Source of the DNA: Aphrophora alni
Lineage: Eukaryota > Arthropoda > Insecta > Hemiptera > Aphrophoridae
Direction: 5' to 3'
DNA length: 64,000 nucleotides
Assembly (NCBI GenBank): GCA_963513935.1
Contig: OY740774.1
Coordinates: 28,973,949-29,037,948 of the forward strand
Shown here: positions 38,539 through 52,935 of the stretch, piece by piece
How positions within the stretch are numbered: position 1 is the first letter of the stretch
How the letters are laid out: every line of letters begins with the position of its first letter
Notes under the pieces: generated by a model
The model's database searches: none
Told to the model about the DNA's origin: nothing
Seen by the model: only the letters and a program-made list of their open reading frames with translations
Program-made: the position numbers and the translations under genes

Positions 38539-38691
38539 GTTTTAGCTGTGGACAAAGACTCGGGCAGCAATGGTGAAATTGAGTACAGTATAAAATCTGG
38601 CCGTGGAAAGGGGAAATTTGGAATACATCCTAAAACTGGAGTAGTGTATACACAGAAAATTTTTACTGTAGGCCAAGAATACGATCTTTTG
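38539..38691 (+). CDS. kug: Fat-like protocadherin, internal exon d (EC core with DKDSG)
   Basis: The exon has 153 bp (51 codons), phase 0 at both ends; acceptor ctatgttacag, donor TTG|GTAAGT. It reads VLAVDKDSGSNGEIEYSIKS, then a Gly/Lys-rich turn, KFGIHPKTGVVYT, and ends VGQEYDLL. It provides the DxDxG calcium site (DKDSG), the NGEIEYSI strand and the FxIxPxTG strand of one EC repeat. The usual LDRE motif is missing: the position is taken by IFTVGQEYDLL. FAT1 shows the same replacement in the same repeat as I recall it, so this is a family trait rather than decay. It helps to place the gene in the FAT1/2/3 group. The exon continues directly into VRATDYG of the exon at 49113. Confidence 0.94.
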
Positions 38692-39049
38692 GTAAGTTTC
38701 CTCTAATAAGTTGCCGTATACATTGACTAGTGTTGATTTATTTCTTAAGGTTCTACAGACCTAACAAATCTTAGATTCAGATTCAATAACAGTAAAACCA
38801 ATGGTAAGATGTGTCTCAAAACCCAATCCTCCTCACTTCCTCCATAACTTTCCTTCATCATATTTGTTTTGGGAAGATGTAACAACATATCAGATTAGAG
38901 GCACAAAACCGAGTTCGATGAAGACATTTTGTTGATGTCCTATGTTCCTAGTAGGAATGAAGAGGAATAAGTAAGTTAACTGTAGCAATGATGATTAAAA
39001 AAGTATGTTTAACATGTCATAGATCAGAGCAATTCAAATGTAGTCATCT

Positions 39050-39057
<8 letters not shown>

Positions 39058-39112
<55 letters not shown>
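39058..39112. repeat. (TA)n microsatellite
   Basis: About 27 TA units without interruption. Confidence 0.95.
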
Positions 39113-39115
<3 letters not shown>

Positions 39116-42100
39116 GGTTTATTTTACAACAGTTTTAAAGTTTAAGTTTAAGAATTTTTACATTTTATTTTTTGTATTGTAACAATATTGTAAACATATT
39201 TGAAATATAAAATTATCACTATATTCCGAATTGATATATTTTTAAAGTGATATTTAAAAAACAAAACAAATTCAGTTAAATTATGGTGAAACAAAACTGC
39301 TATATAGTGGAAGCTTATCTCTATAGAATTTACACATAGTTTGCACAAATTGTATCATCTGTGAGTGGTCATGCTAGCGTGATAAAATATCAATTCACCC
39401 ATCCTGCCATGCATTATTACATATTATGAAAATTGGTGGCATAAGAAGAGTCTTGATTTTCCTCCATTCCATTGAAATGTATTTATAATGTTATACTTTT
39501 GTTTTAACACACGTAAAACTTCATGCCATTAACTCACTCAAACCTGCGTAATATTTGATGAATAATTAATCTAAACTATGGTTGTAACGGGTAGTTAGTG
39601 AAGGGAAGGGAAATGGCCGAACTAACACGAAGTCTATCTTAGCCTCATTTTGCAATTCAGGCACATGGATCTCTTTACACTTATGTATTACAACTTATCA
39701 CCTTTAACCCTATTAAAGCTACCAGCATACCAGGAAACCAGCTTTAATGATTAATTGATAATGATACCAATAAGGGAAGTTATTAGCATACCAAATTCAC
39801 TACACATATCTGAATGACATTTTAGGCCTTTTGCGCTGTAACATCATAGAACTAGGGAATAACTACTGCACTTAATATTTGTTAAACAGTCTATCGGAAA
39901 TATCCCAGAATACAACTAACCTCGGTAATGTAGGCTGACTTTTTTTATATGTAAGGCGATGAACTAAAAAGGGTAAAATGGGATAGTTCTACTTCCATCA
40001 TCATTATGGATTCTAGATTTAACTCATCCCTACAGTTTACGCATCTGCTTTACTTGTCGAATGTCTAGATAATATGTGGCTATCCATTATTCTTTGTTGA
40101 GGACATAAAGAATAATTTGTATTCTTTAGGCTTTGGTTTAATGCTATGGATGTGTGAGAAAGTTAGTTTAATGTTTACATACAATATCTTTTTATCGTAA
40201 TGTCCTTTCCACTTCACTCAGTAGTAGCAGTGGTTTCTAGACTACTGATAATGGTTTGTGGCATTGAAGGATGTAGTTCAAAGGATTAATGATTATAATT
40301 GACAAGCCTAGATAAATGCCCATTGTACAACAGTTCACTGCAATATATAGCTTTCACCGATAATTAATGACTGTTTAGTTAAAGCAGATAATGACTATTC
40401 TACAAGGTAGTTGGTTGTAAAACATTGTGGAATGAGAAAATCGGCAACAGAATCTGTATCACTTTCTAGCAACTCCATTAATTTTAGAGTTGAGTTGTAA
40501 TGGGTTGTTAAAGAATAAGACATCTCTCAAATTAAATTTTCTTATTTTTGTTTCTAAATTGGAAGGAAGCAATTGTACGTACAATTTCAACCCCTCATTA
40601 AAAAGTTGTTTTTCATCTAAGGGTTAATGAAAATTATTTTTTTCGTAATAATTTAAATAGAAAATTATATAAACCAGTAATTTTTCAAAGCATTGAAATA
40701 TTATATTTAACCCTAGAACTAGCAAATGATGAAATCCATCCATTAAACTACTCGTCTATTTGTGTTGTTATCTCTGATAAACGTTTCTGGTAGATTTCAG
40801 TAGTATTCGACAGAGGAGAACAAATATATTTTACTTTAGAATAAATTACATTTGGTTAGTATTAGATTATTTTGCTTATGCAGTCAGTCAGTTTGTCATT
40901 TGTCTTAAGCGTTCCACTGTGTTATACTACAAATTAAATGTTGAAAAGCTTGTCTTTTGTAATCTTGTAGGCGGTAGTATAAAAAAAGCCTCGATCAATG
41001 TGAATGACTATATGTTTTTATCTAATGATCTGTCAGTGTTATGATTGCTTAATTTTTGTTTATATCATTACTCAAAACATATTACTGTAGTTACTAAATT
41101 AATATTTCTAAATAACTATAGAATTAACAAAAGGCAAATTCGCTGTTCAGAAGAAGTTACTGAACTGATAATTGATATATGTCATTGTTTTAAACCACTC
41201 TTGTTGTTATCTCAGTTAACTGGTCTTCATATATAAACAATCAAGAGAGAAAAGTTCTATCTATCGTAACAACCATATTTGGTTTCTGTTTATTGTTTTA
41301 CTTACACAGTCAGATGTTGTCCATCATTGTATTGTTATTGTTTTGTTTGTGAATTGTACTTTATTTATGATGATTTTATTTTTTATTGCTTTTGTTTTAA
41401 AACATATATTAATTTCAAACACTTTTGTAACAATATACTTATAGTTTTAATTGAAGTTCAATTAATTTTATGGTAATATTGTATAACAATATCATACGTA
41501 CAAAGACATTCAAATGACACTTATGAACTAGTCTTTATAAAACTCTTATCAGAATATATTGACATTAAAAAAAAATATATTGTCACAGTTTTTTTTATCC
41601 AATACCGTATAATCATTTTAGATACTATGCTGAATAATTTTATATAACATAATAGTGTCAAGTTATGCTCTTCTCCTATATAAAATGATAATATTTTTTG
41701 CAATTTTTCCATATTTTCAATTTTTCTTCAAATACAATTTTTTTGTAAGTAACCTATTTGAGAAAAGAGTATTTAAAAACATGACTCTTCTTTTTACTCT
41801 GCATTTGTTGAACTCATATTTTTTCCACATAAATTTGATTCTTCAAAAGTTATGAAAACTGCTTTGCGTAAGACACATTTTTTGTTTCTTTCTAAAAAAA
41901 CTAAACGTTTTAAAATTGATTAAGTGTTGTTCTACATAATTTTATAAAAAGTTGATCCTGTAAAAATAATAATCAGATTTACATATTGTTTAACTTTAAA
42001 ATTAATGACCCAAAACGGTGTGACAAATTTTAAGTAAAAGAAAGTAGAATAGTTCAGAAATAATTGGAAAAAAATAATACTAAAATGGATATTGACTACA

Positions 42101-45100
42101 GTAATTAAAACTCAATTTCAATGAAATTGATTTATTTACACTCAGATAAGGTTTATTGCACAAGTGAAGTAAACAATGATACAAACATCATTCAAAATAT
42201 ATAAGCATAAACAAAATTCACATTAACTTAATAAAGGGTCTTTTTTATAATAACTTATCTCCCATTAGAAATACATTAAAAAAAAAAAAAAAAAACTCAC
42301 TTAGGTTTAAGAAAGTTTCATCTTTTTTCCTTGCCTAAAATAAAGACATTTGAACATTCAAAATAATTTGCATGGAATATTATTTTTGTTTTTATTATGA
42401 GTATATGAGAGAGTTAGTGCAATATTTTTACAATGTTTATTATTTAAATCATTGATCTAAGTAACTAGAAATTTAAAATATGACACTTCTTACACCAATT
42501 GTAAAAAAGAACTATTTATTAGATTTTCATGTATTAAAATATCATACACAATACTTGCTTGAAAACATACTACGAAACATCACATATATAATATGTAGAC
42601 ATACTGTACCATCGTACATGCGATTAGTTTAATTATTGAATTATTCATTATTTGTTCTAGTATTTTGAACACGTACTTCGTACCTGAATTTCTACTTAAT
42701 ATGCATAAAGTGTTTGTTGCACCAGAATATATGCTTTGGCCTAGTTTTATAGATATTGACTATACTGAAATTACAATTTTGAAACATGTGGCCTATTAAA
42801 CTAGAGTGGTTTATATTGACTTGATAATGCTTGAGTTTATTACTACAGTACTGTTTGTAAGTAAATTACAGTGTAGATTGTAAGTTCATAAATTGTGAAA
42901 CGATTCAGCTTTGATGAATTCTGGTTTAAACCTTATTATAAAATGCTGATTGGCGTTATATTGTAAGCTGTAATAAGCAAAACCAGTGTTTAACGATTCT
43001 ATTTAGATTACTGCATTATGAGACAAAGCTCGGGGATAATGAAATCGGAATAATAAATATATATATATATATATGGTATTTACAACATACAGGTCTGAAA
43101 AATATGATTAAATGTCATTCTGCTTCTTCAATATGAATACAATGATTTCCTTATTTTTAGATTATGAACTTACTGTAGAAGAAGCTATAATTAGCATGAA
43201 TTTGTTATTACAAAAAGGGCCTGGATTACAGTCCTAGTTTTGGATTTAAAGTATGAAGTTTATTGTGTACTCTTAATTACAAGACATTCCTTTTCAATCC
43301 AATCTCAGGTTTATCGAAAACCATGAGATACTTAGCTTGGTACAGCAATTATAGTTTCTCTATCTGACCAAACTATGAGGGCTGTTTGATAAGCCAATAT
43401 CTTTGAAATTTAAGAATTGTTTAAATGAAAATTTCATTCTTTTTTTTTAACATTGGTTTTTTTCAATTTCTTTATGCAAAAATATGATTTCTTGAACTCT
43501 GCAAAATAGGCATTTGTTTTCGTGATAATCTATGTCCTCATTTGTGCGAATCTTTTCCACAGTGCCATTTATTCAAGTTTCAAAGAAAACAAAGTCTAAC
43601 AATTTTGGTCATGGCAATTGCAAATATGTGAGTTGGGGGATTGTTGTAATGTAAGAATATTTTTTCTTCACCAAGTAAAGTCACTTCTTTCATCAATTCA
43701 ATTAATCTAATAAATAGGCATAACACTGTCCCATAAACATTTCCCCTTTTTTAATTGGTTGAATAAAATAATGGTATGCTTGTTACCAGTATGATTTTTC
43801 CGGTTGATGAAACTTTTTTGCTTTTTCGGAGTATGTTTATCAAAAGAAATATACTGTTTTCATTGCTCTTTCATTTATGGAGTGTAGTAATAGTTTCATT
43901 TTTCTTATGATGCCTCAAAACTCACTTGAAATGCGCCTAAAGATGTCCAAACTCTGCTTCGAAATGGTCATCCATCTTGACAATGACAATAGCTTTCTCA
44001 TATTCAAAATGTTCAAACATGTACATATTAGATGTTTACCATCTTAGATATATTGTGTATCTTTCTTCAGGAGTCATCCCAACACAATACCACAGATTTG
44101 ATTGACCATCTCTTCGGTTGGTGCCTCATTCGGATGTCCCAGATACTCAAAATCATTTATGCTTTTAGTACGAGCACAACACAATTGAATGAACCATTTA
44201 GATGCAACAAAGAAGAGTCTACATGACATTTTATTTTTTTTAGATTTTCTTCAGTTTCATAGATCTGTTTTTTTTCCCATCAAAATTAGTGTTTTATTAG
44301 TGAACTGTTCACCGAATTAACTTTTATGTAATCACAAAAAAATGTATCCATTTTTGAATGCTGTACAAACGTTTCTGTTAGATAGATCTACTTGAAACTT
44401 TGTATGTATATCTAAATAACATAGTAAATAATAATGATTTAATGAAGCCTGCAATTTTGAGCATAACTGATTTATCAAATAGCCATCATTTGGCCAAGTA
44501 CCAAATTTGATCAAAATCAATGCACTGGCTCGGACTGTAACACACTATATGAACAACAGACAGACTTCATAACCTAACCTAACCTGTTGACTTGGCTGTT
44601 TATATTCATGTTTGAAGCAACGAATATGTGTAAGACATGTGAATTAGAAAAGGTAAGGAATGAGTTGCTGAAGCTTATTACTGTTTTAGGACCAACCGTT
44701 TGAATAGAAACTAATTAGAAGTTCAAGCCATGTCAGACATGATAGTGAACTTATGTGTTAAATTACTCCTATCATTTCAGATGTGACAGAAGTTGCCACA
44801 GTTACATCCATTACAATTCTGGAAAAAGTCTGTAGCACCCATTTAATATATGATCTCCATTGTATTAATTTTAGCTACAAATTGAATTAAGCTTGGGCTG
44901 TCACAAATGCATGAACAAGTATATTGAATTACAATACAAATGAGTTTCATCAACATGGTTAACCAAGAATAAACGATTTGTAGGCCTAATCCATGACCAA
45001 CACACAGTTTAATTGGTTTGGTCTACTTAACAAGTCTGCCATGACCATAGAATTGATTGAAATGTAGTGTTGATCAAATGAAAATCATTGTGGATAGTAG

Positions 45101-45927
45101 ATTTGTGGCTTCTCAAACACCCATAGATAAAACCAAATACTAAACAAACAAAAAGATTCCATCATTAGCTGCAGAAAAATAAGAGATTAGCAGTATAAAT
45201 CTAAAAATGTACTTGATCTTGAATATTTTTACATACTAACTTTATTATTTATAACTGTTTTTATGAAAAGTAGTTTTATAAAGTTTAAGATCATTTAGTA
45301 ATTTACTTTTCTAAGTTCAATAATTATTTAAAAAGTATTAGTAAATTAAATACTAAATTATTGTTGTTGTTGTATAATTTTCAATTGGTATTTATTGTAA
45401 TGGAATTGGTAAAAAATGTATTCGATTGTCTATATTGTGAAATTATTGGACTTAGAGTATGTCTTAATTATCTCACTGCTGGCTATATATATATTTCAGT
45501 CTTTGACCTAGTTTTTAGTATTTGGCCAATTATTATTGTTCAGTTGAGCAAAGCTTGTGTACCTGTAATCAACTAAAGATGATATTAGTCATTTAAAGAT
45601 TATTTTTTGTTTCTTATAAACATTTGCGTATTTCATCTCATGATTGAACTAGAGTAATGAATATTTCAAAATCAACTCAAACAATAATGATTTCGTTGTT
45701 ATAAAACTAAGGTAAAAAAAAAACTTTATGAGTTACCATTTGAAATTTTTTAGAAGCCCACCAAAATCTTAGTTTGGACGAATGGGGCAACATTGTGTTT
45801 TATATGCCAAACGTTAGTGTATTCAGTTTCAAAGATTCTCAAAATTGGGTTATTTTATATTCACATGTTAAAAATTTAGAGGGGGACAGGTATTTTGGGA
45901 CATCTTATATTTCACAATATGTCTCAT

Positions 45928-46852
45928 ATGTACAGAGTGTCCAGTCAGTTGGAAATAAAAAGTAAAGACAAAAGTTCTTTTAAACATATTTAAAACAATT
46001 GTTTGTTTTCCAACTCTCTTTTTTCAAGAACAAGATATAACTATAGAAGAGACTCAGATATCAATACCAAATTTTGCAGAATATAATTTTTATACTATTA
46101 TGTTTTCAGTAAAAAAATAAATCTTTTAATTTTTCTTAAATGTTTCAAAATGACAATCACTAAAATTTTTGATGGCTAATATCTGGAAAACAGTTGCTTT
46201 TACAAAATAGTTACCTCTTTTATCGTTGAACAAGATGATATCTTAATTTTTACTTTATGTTGAAGGATAGCCGAGTTATTAGTAAAAAACTGAACAAAAT
46301 CCTAATTCTTGGTAAATTACTAGAACACAGGAGAGCTCTTCTTGGTCATCGATCACCCAGCAGTCAACTTAAATAATATTTCAAAATTTGACTGTTACAT
46401 ACTGTATGACTAATAAATGCTTTTGTATGTTAAGTAAATTACCAAATTCATTTTTTTTACAAATATTGTTGCTGTCCTTTGACTTACAATGAAACTAAGA
46501 TATCATTATGTTAGCGATTAAAAAGACACATTTTGTTTTCCAAAACCAACAGTTTTCAAGATATTTAGCATTAAAAAGCTTAACAAATCCTAATATCAAA
46601 CAGTTAAGTGAAAAATAATAAGATTTTGTAATACACTGTAATAGTGTAAAAAATTTTGCAAAATTTAATAATATTTCAATCCTTCTAGAGTTATAAATTA
46701 TATTTCAAAAGAGACTGACAGATAAATGGAAAACGAAGCATTTTTGGACTTTCTGTTTATAGGAACATTTTTCATTTTTATTTATATTGATGTGCATTAT
46801 CACTTCATAATATAAGCCACCCTACTTATGGGACACTCTTTACATGTGTGTG
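45928..46852. mobile_element. Possible nonautonomous DNA element with short inverted ends
   Basis: The left boundary atgtacagagtgtcc and the right boundary gggacactctttacat are near-inverted copies (about 13 of 15 positions). Agagtgtcc-type ends are common on insect DNA elements. The interior is AT-rich with no coding sequence; no target duplication is clear. Confidence 0.35.
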
Positions 46853-47654
46853 TATATACATCAACAAAATAACTCTCAAACAAGTTCTCCAATTTTGATG
46901 AATTTTTTTTTACAAATAAACTTCTTACTTAACACAATTGGCCAAACTTTTAAAATGGTGAATTTGGTTTATAGGAAAAAAATCAGAAAAGCGGAATGAG
47001 ATTATAGTTGTTATAAAAACAATAAATTTTCACTTTAAAATTACAATTTCACACCTGATAAAATTAATTATTAAAAATAATTTTGAAAAATCATATAAAA
47101 CCATTTTACTTGTACAATTTTCATTTTAAATAATTTGCAAAGTTATACCGTATAATGAGCAATTAGTTTATTCTAATTACAAAATGTAGTTACTTCTGTA
47201 ATATATTTAATTTAATTGAGTTTGTCACTAGGAAATGTTTTGTCCAACACATTATTTTGCTTTGGTGTGAATGAAAAGCATTATTGTCTCTCCATCGTTT
47301 CATTCAAGAATTCATTTCAAACACAGCCAACTGGACTTGTGCCTGTTCTTTGTAACTCAGCCAACAATAAAATGTGACTTATACTAATTTGAAATCTGAC
47401 CAAATTGCCCGAGGTTTATGTTAATTACAGAAGTCTGTCGTTGATGCAGCTCCACATTTGAATAGACATTGGATATATTTATATGAAAGATTTCATTTTA
47501 TTTTATAAAAGAACAATAAGATTTGTCTTTTTACTCTAAGTCAGACTTTAAATTTAAAATATAAATTATATGTGTGTTCTTCAATTTTAAGTACTAAGTA
47601 TACATAATAGCAACTGTGTTATCAAAAAGGTTTTATGCACCTGAAAATTACAGT

Positions 47655-48090
47655 GCAAAAAAGTTGATGGGTGACCAGCAACACATATATTGTACATAGA
47701 AGTTATATATATACCCAGCCTGATCATACAATGTAATACAAGCACATTTTCTAAATATAGTACCTAAAAGTTGGTTTCTTGGGCGTTGTAGGAAATATTA
47801 TATAGGTTGTTAGAGAAGGGGTGTTACCCAGGCCTCATAGATGTGTATATATTAAAAATGTGTCCATTCGCTTTAACTGTGTCACTGTCTTGTGCTCTGA
47901 AGACCCTCAAATGTGTACATATGTGAAGGAGCCTCTACTCACTATGCTCATATCAATGACTCTGCCCTGCTGGATCTCGTTACTATATCAATATCACATT
48001 TTCTTGGGTCAGGGTTTGTTTTACATTTTTGTCAATAACTGCTGTTTATCATCGTAGAGAGGGCTGGTACCATTACTTACATAATTAAGA
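47655..48090 (+). repeat. Interspersed repeat family A, copy 3
   Basis: Shares aaaagttgatggg, tacaatgtaatacaagcaca, gtacctaaaagttgg, gaagaccctcaaatgtgtac, aaggagcctctactcacta and ggtaccattacttac with the other copies. This is the only clear family A copy downstream of 30 kb. Confidence 0.72.
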
Positions 48091-49112
48091 TCAGTCAAAA
48101 AATAGAGGTCAAAATTTTTGACATTTACCAAACTTACCAAGTATACTTTGTTTACTGGGTAAGTAAAATCCAAATATTTTGAAACACTTACTATTTTAAT
48201 GTAGTTTCAATCAGTATTGAAAGTGTTATCCTGTCAGCCTGCAGATATTTCTTAATATTACAAACTGTGTTCTATAAGACTGTTTAGTATAGGGATATCT
48301 AAGAGTATAATCCTAATGTATTTTGTGTTCTGCAAACTATCAATTATACGGTAATTGTTAGAATACATTTAGGTTTTCATCTTACCTCAGAGGGAAAAAA
48401 AGAGTTTAGGTTAGGTGTTTGGCTATAATCTAACTCCAGAGAAAAATTAGAGGCCGAGTGGCTTTAGAAATGATTCTGTCTGCAATAGTCATATTATTCT
48501 GCTGAAATTGGACCTTAAAAATTTCATCACTTGTCAATTGTTTGCAATGAAATACGACTGAAAATTATTACAGCATCATTTATTCTTAAATTTAAAAACA
48601 GTGGAAGAAAAGCATGATCTTATCCCAGAACAAAGCCGATCTGATATAGGGATCATCGATTTTTCTATTTAGTTAATTTGATATACTCATCTTTCAGAAT
48701 CCAATGGACTCATCCTTCCAAATAAGTGTCATCATCCCCCTTACTTGGTTACTTGACTTCAAAACCCTCTGTTGAGGATACCCTAGGGTTCATTTGAGAC
48801 TCCAGAACAAATTTCAACCAACAGTTGTAATATGCCTTAAAGAGGACTTACACATTATCTGGGCAGCAAATAGTCTGCCCAGTTTATTGAATATTTTCAT
48901 AGATGCTTACTTTTCCCAAATTTTGAAATGTGGAATATTATATTTTACTAATTCTTAGTAGTAATTGTTACGGTTTATTGTCAAGATAAACCCAATAATG
49001 GGTAGTATCAAGTTTTAGTATTTGACAACAAATAAAATAGGACGATTGTTATTATTTCAAATCTAGAGTGCAAATATGTAACTGATTTATTTATTTATTT
49101 TATTTTTTTCAG

Positions 49113-49326
49113 GTACGAGCAACAGATTACGGTACTCCAAACAAAACATCAACAGCTCGAGTTTCTGTTCAAGTCATCTCTATTCCTGAAGAGTCAAAAC
49201 ATGCACCAATAATAAAACAGCCTAATCAAAAAGTTGAGGTTACTGAAAGTGATTCGATTGGATTCCTTGTTGCACTTGTCCAAGCTTCAGATGAAGATGG
49301 TGACCTTTTATGGTACAGAATTACAG
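49113..49326 (+). CDS. kug: Fat-like protocadherin, internal exon e (EC end, DxNDN-less linker, next EC start)
   Basis: The exon has 214 bp with start phase 0 and one base of a split codon at the end; acceptor tatttttttcag, donor ACAG|GTAATG. It begins VRATDYGTPNKTSTARVSVQ, the end of the repeat opened at 29863, then VISIPEESKHAPII where a calcium-binding DxNDNxPxF linker would be expected. The next repeat reads KVEVTESDSIGFLVALVQAS followed by DEDGDLLWYRIT. As I recall the family, FAT1 has an equally non-canonical linker here and then a TVMESD / PLWFDITGG stretch, so the departure is conserved. NKT is a possible N-glycosylation site. The final G joins AT of the next exon to make Asp (RIT-DGDP). 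Confidence 0.94.
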
Positions 49327-52300
49327 GTAATGTGTTATGATTTGTTCCTGTATATAACCTTAAATTAAGTAAAGCGTAATATCATAAGGCCAACTTACTT
49401 TCCTGGCTCATAGTTATGATGTTTATTTATGTAGCTTTGAATAAATAAAATGCAACCCATATTGAATCATTATAAATTTGTTTAACAATGTTTTTGACTC
49501 AAAAGTATTTAAGTACAGAAAATTTAAACCTTGTACGAACTAGAATCTTCATAACTCATAACGAAACTAGTAAGAACTTAAATTTAAAATTATGCTTCCT
49601 AGTCCACTGATATTGATTTTAGAAATATCTATGCATGGGGAACTTTTTCTTGCTTTCAATAATAAATTTGAAAGTACAAGTATAACACACACATTTGGTC
49701 CGATTTAGTTGAACAATGAATCCATCAATATCTGTATAGTTAGTATATGTGTAAATTTTCTTAGTTAGTTAATACTTATCCAAAATATGTGACATACATA
49801 TACGAAGTCCATCCAGAGTCACTACATGTTATTACTGTACTTCGTTAACCACAAGACAGGTTAAAACAAATCTTAAATATTTCAGTTCCTGTTTCCGTCA
49901 CTTTCCAACACTCATTCTACCAAATATATTTCCTTGTAATTTCAATTTCAATAATCTAAATCAGCTTTAACTTTCAAATTAATTCTTTTTTTTTACCAAA
50001 ATATGCCTATTTTTAAATAGGAACAAATTTTTAGTGTATATTAAAAATTTCTCCATCAATCCATAAATAAACAATAAATTCGCCCCTCTTCTTCCAGTCA
50101 AAAATGTTTTGTATCTTATTTTAATCTACTTAATACTAAGATGAATAGATATGAATACATTGGCTAATGTTTCTTTGATTTAGTTTCCTGAAATAAGTTT
50201 TTTTTTTAATTATTTGTATATCCTTTTTCAATGTTATTGTAAATAGAGAAGGAGTTTTTAGTGTTTTGTAAGTATTATTTATTTGTTTGATTAAGCTAAG
50301 TTTTTTTGGGTGTTATTAAATGAGGGTGTCCCCTTTCCCCCTTGCATTGCCTTGGGGCTCTAAACATTTTCCCAATAATAATTTCAAGAAATGTTTTTTT
50401 CTTTTCTATATTAGTTATTGTGGTTTTTCCTGTATGTTCCAATTTATTATTTAGGTTTTATTTTCAGAGCATTTAGTCTAAAAAATATTGTACTTCTTTT
50501 TGGAAAAATAAATCAATATTTTTTTAAAGTGGGAAATTCTTTAAATTTAATAATATAATTTTAAATAAATATTAGTCTTGCTAAATACTAAATATTAAGG
50601 CCATGTTAATTCTTGATGCTTAAAAATATACACATTACATAAGATAATACTACTGTGAAATAATAATATAAAAAGATGACTACAAAATATAAATACACAA
50701 TTACAGAGTTAGAAATAATGAAAGTGAGTAAAGATAATTTTTATTATTATTTATTTTTCATAAAAACAATGAATATTAAATAAAAAATACATTACACAAA
50801 TACAAATAGACGCACAACTAAGTTGTAACAAAATACAGAAGCTATCAGAAAACAACCATTAAACTATATTTCAATTTTATATTTTCTTCAGCCAGATTAA
50901 TTTTTTACTTTATTCTTAAAACAATATTAGGATGCAATGTTATTAAAACCATTTGTTATACCAATTGGCAATATTAGAATTTTGAGATTTTTCCTACCTC
51001 ATGGATTCATTATATTTATAGTGACATCTCAAACAAGTCTCTAGCTTTATCAAACCATCAAAAACGTTTGGAGTCTGACCATCTATTTCATTTCTTTCTG
51101 ACATAAATATGTATATATTTCATTTAACGCTTATTTTAATAAAAATTATCCCTTCATTAAAATTTATTAAAATAAATAGATTATCTAATAAACACAATGA
51201 TCATAAGGGTCAAACGACTGGCAACATTACTAATTAATTAGGCAAAGTTTGTTAATTAGTGAATTCCACACCCATAGGCTGTTATAACACTTCACACATG
51301 TGAGTCCAGTTTATAATGAGGGCAAAGCTTGTTTATCAACAAAGAGAATTAACACTTCATTCAACAAAACCTATTGTTTCTATAATTATGAACAAGCAGT
51401 TTTAATTATTGTATTTATTTTATGTATTACATTGTTCATACAGTTAATTTTTTACGCAAGTGAATGAATTGTTATTGGAAATTTTAGCATCAATATTAGA
51501 GTTCATGTTATTCTAAATTTTTAATGAATAATCAAATTCAGGATACATTTTAATACATTAGTTTTTTAGTTTTTCGCATTTATAGTGTTATAAGTTTTTC
51601 ATAGAAGGATCCAATTTTAGGTAGCTTTAACTCTAAAAAGTGTTTTAGGATGTTTGCCTGTCATATGTATGTTATTCTAAAATCAAAAGAGTATTCCCAA
51701 CTTTATCAAATTTGAGGATATTTGGTTTATTACTTATTGAGGGTTATTTTTAACAAAATTTTATAAAAAACTGTTGAACCAATTTTGAATTAATTGAAAT
51801 TTAAGTCTTACTGCAGTTTAAATATTTTAAATTTTAAGTGTTATTGACATGTTATTTTATATATGAGACTGTTTACTATTTTTATGCACTGTTGTCTATT
51901 TTAGAATATTTTTTGCACAAATAATTACTAAACCTCTATTAATTTTTCATAATTTGTTGATTTTTCTGTACACACACTCTATATTATTCTGCTTGTTTTG
52001 CTCACTTTCCCTTCAGTGGTCATCTTTTGTTTTAAACAGAACCTCATTCTGGTTTTCATCTCTATAATGTTTTGCATACACTCATTCGACCCAATTTTCA
52101 TCTGGTCTTTCTATATTATAGTATTTTTATTACATTTATTCTTAGCGTACCGACTTGAATATGGTTTGTACATTCTTTGTCCACAGATCTAAAACTAAAC
52201 TTTAATATTATAGTAAGTATATTTAATATAAACTAAATTAAAACCTTTTTAATTTAGTTACTTTAGTGAAATTCATTTTTTCCCCCCCTTTTTGGATGCC

Positions 52301-52656
52301 AAGTTTGAATCTGGCGTTAGTTTTTACATCATACTAATTATTACCAGAATTAATCAAATTAAAAAAATATATTATCATTCTTTATAATTTGAGTATATTT
52401 TTCTACCATTTATAGCATTGTCTTAACTTCTGCTGGTGTATTTCAGATGATCTCCATTTTCATAAGCTATTTATTTAGTACATCGTCTCCTCAATGGCAT
52501 TATCTTATAAAACCATCTTACCTCCCCTCTTCTCTACATATAGCTTCTGCACTCTACTGTGATTGGTTGAAATTCCCAAGCTAGGAATGGCACAAAAATG
52601 TGCTATTTTTTAACATACCTTGTTTTTTCTTCATCGAAAGTAGTTCTGCCATTTTT

Positions 52657-52696
52657 GTTACTATAGCTGTTTCACTTCAACATGAGACATCTTCAG
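52657..52696 (-). ncRNA. Hammerhead-ribozyme-like core, left arm of Penelope remnant
   Basis: Read on the - strand: CTGAAGA (CUGANGA core), a helix-II candidate (GTCTCA paired imperfectly with TGAAGT), GAAAC (GAAA core), then AGCTATAGTA, which could form a short stem III with a UA or GUA cleavage position. All invariant core bases are present; one helix-II pair is broken. Assigned by eye; no folding was done. Confidence 0.5.
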
Positions 52697-52935
52697 GCTC
52701 ACACTTTATATAACTTTAAAAACACTTTATATAGACACATTACACTTTACACACATTACAATTATAACATTTATTGGTATACTAAAATGGTACATGTCAA
52801 AGATTATAATGTTATTTTGTGGGTTAAGGTCACATCATCCCACTTCCAATACTATTAGTAGGCTGACGTAATTATTGTTCCATTTCCACTTTTCAACCTA
52901 CTTATTTTCTATTGCTGATATTGTGTCATATATAG

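Larger units (their letters stand above)
38692..49112 (+). other. 10.4-kb intron between exons d and e
   Basis: It contains a (TA)n tract (39058-39112), short A and TA runs near 42274 and 43050, a possible TIR-bounded repeat (45928-46852) and a family A copy (47655-48090). No exon-like homology is expected, because the encoded peptides on both sides are adjacent in the family alignment, and none is seen. The rest, including 39600-42270, 43080-45900 and 48100-49100, is AT-rich and featureless to me. Confidence 0.85.

Noticed and set aside
43380..44240. gagggctgtttgataagcca start, like the end of some mariner elements
   Set aside because: No matching inverted end and no transposase motif were found in the following 900 bp.
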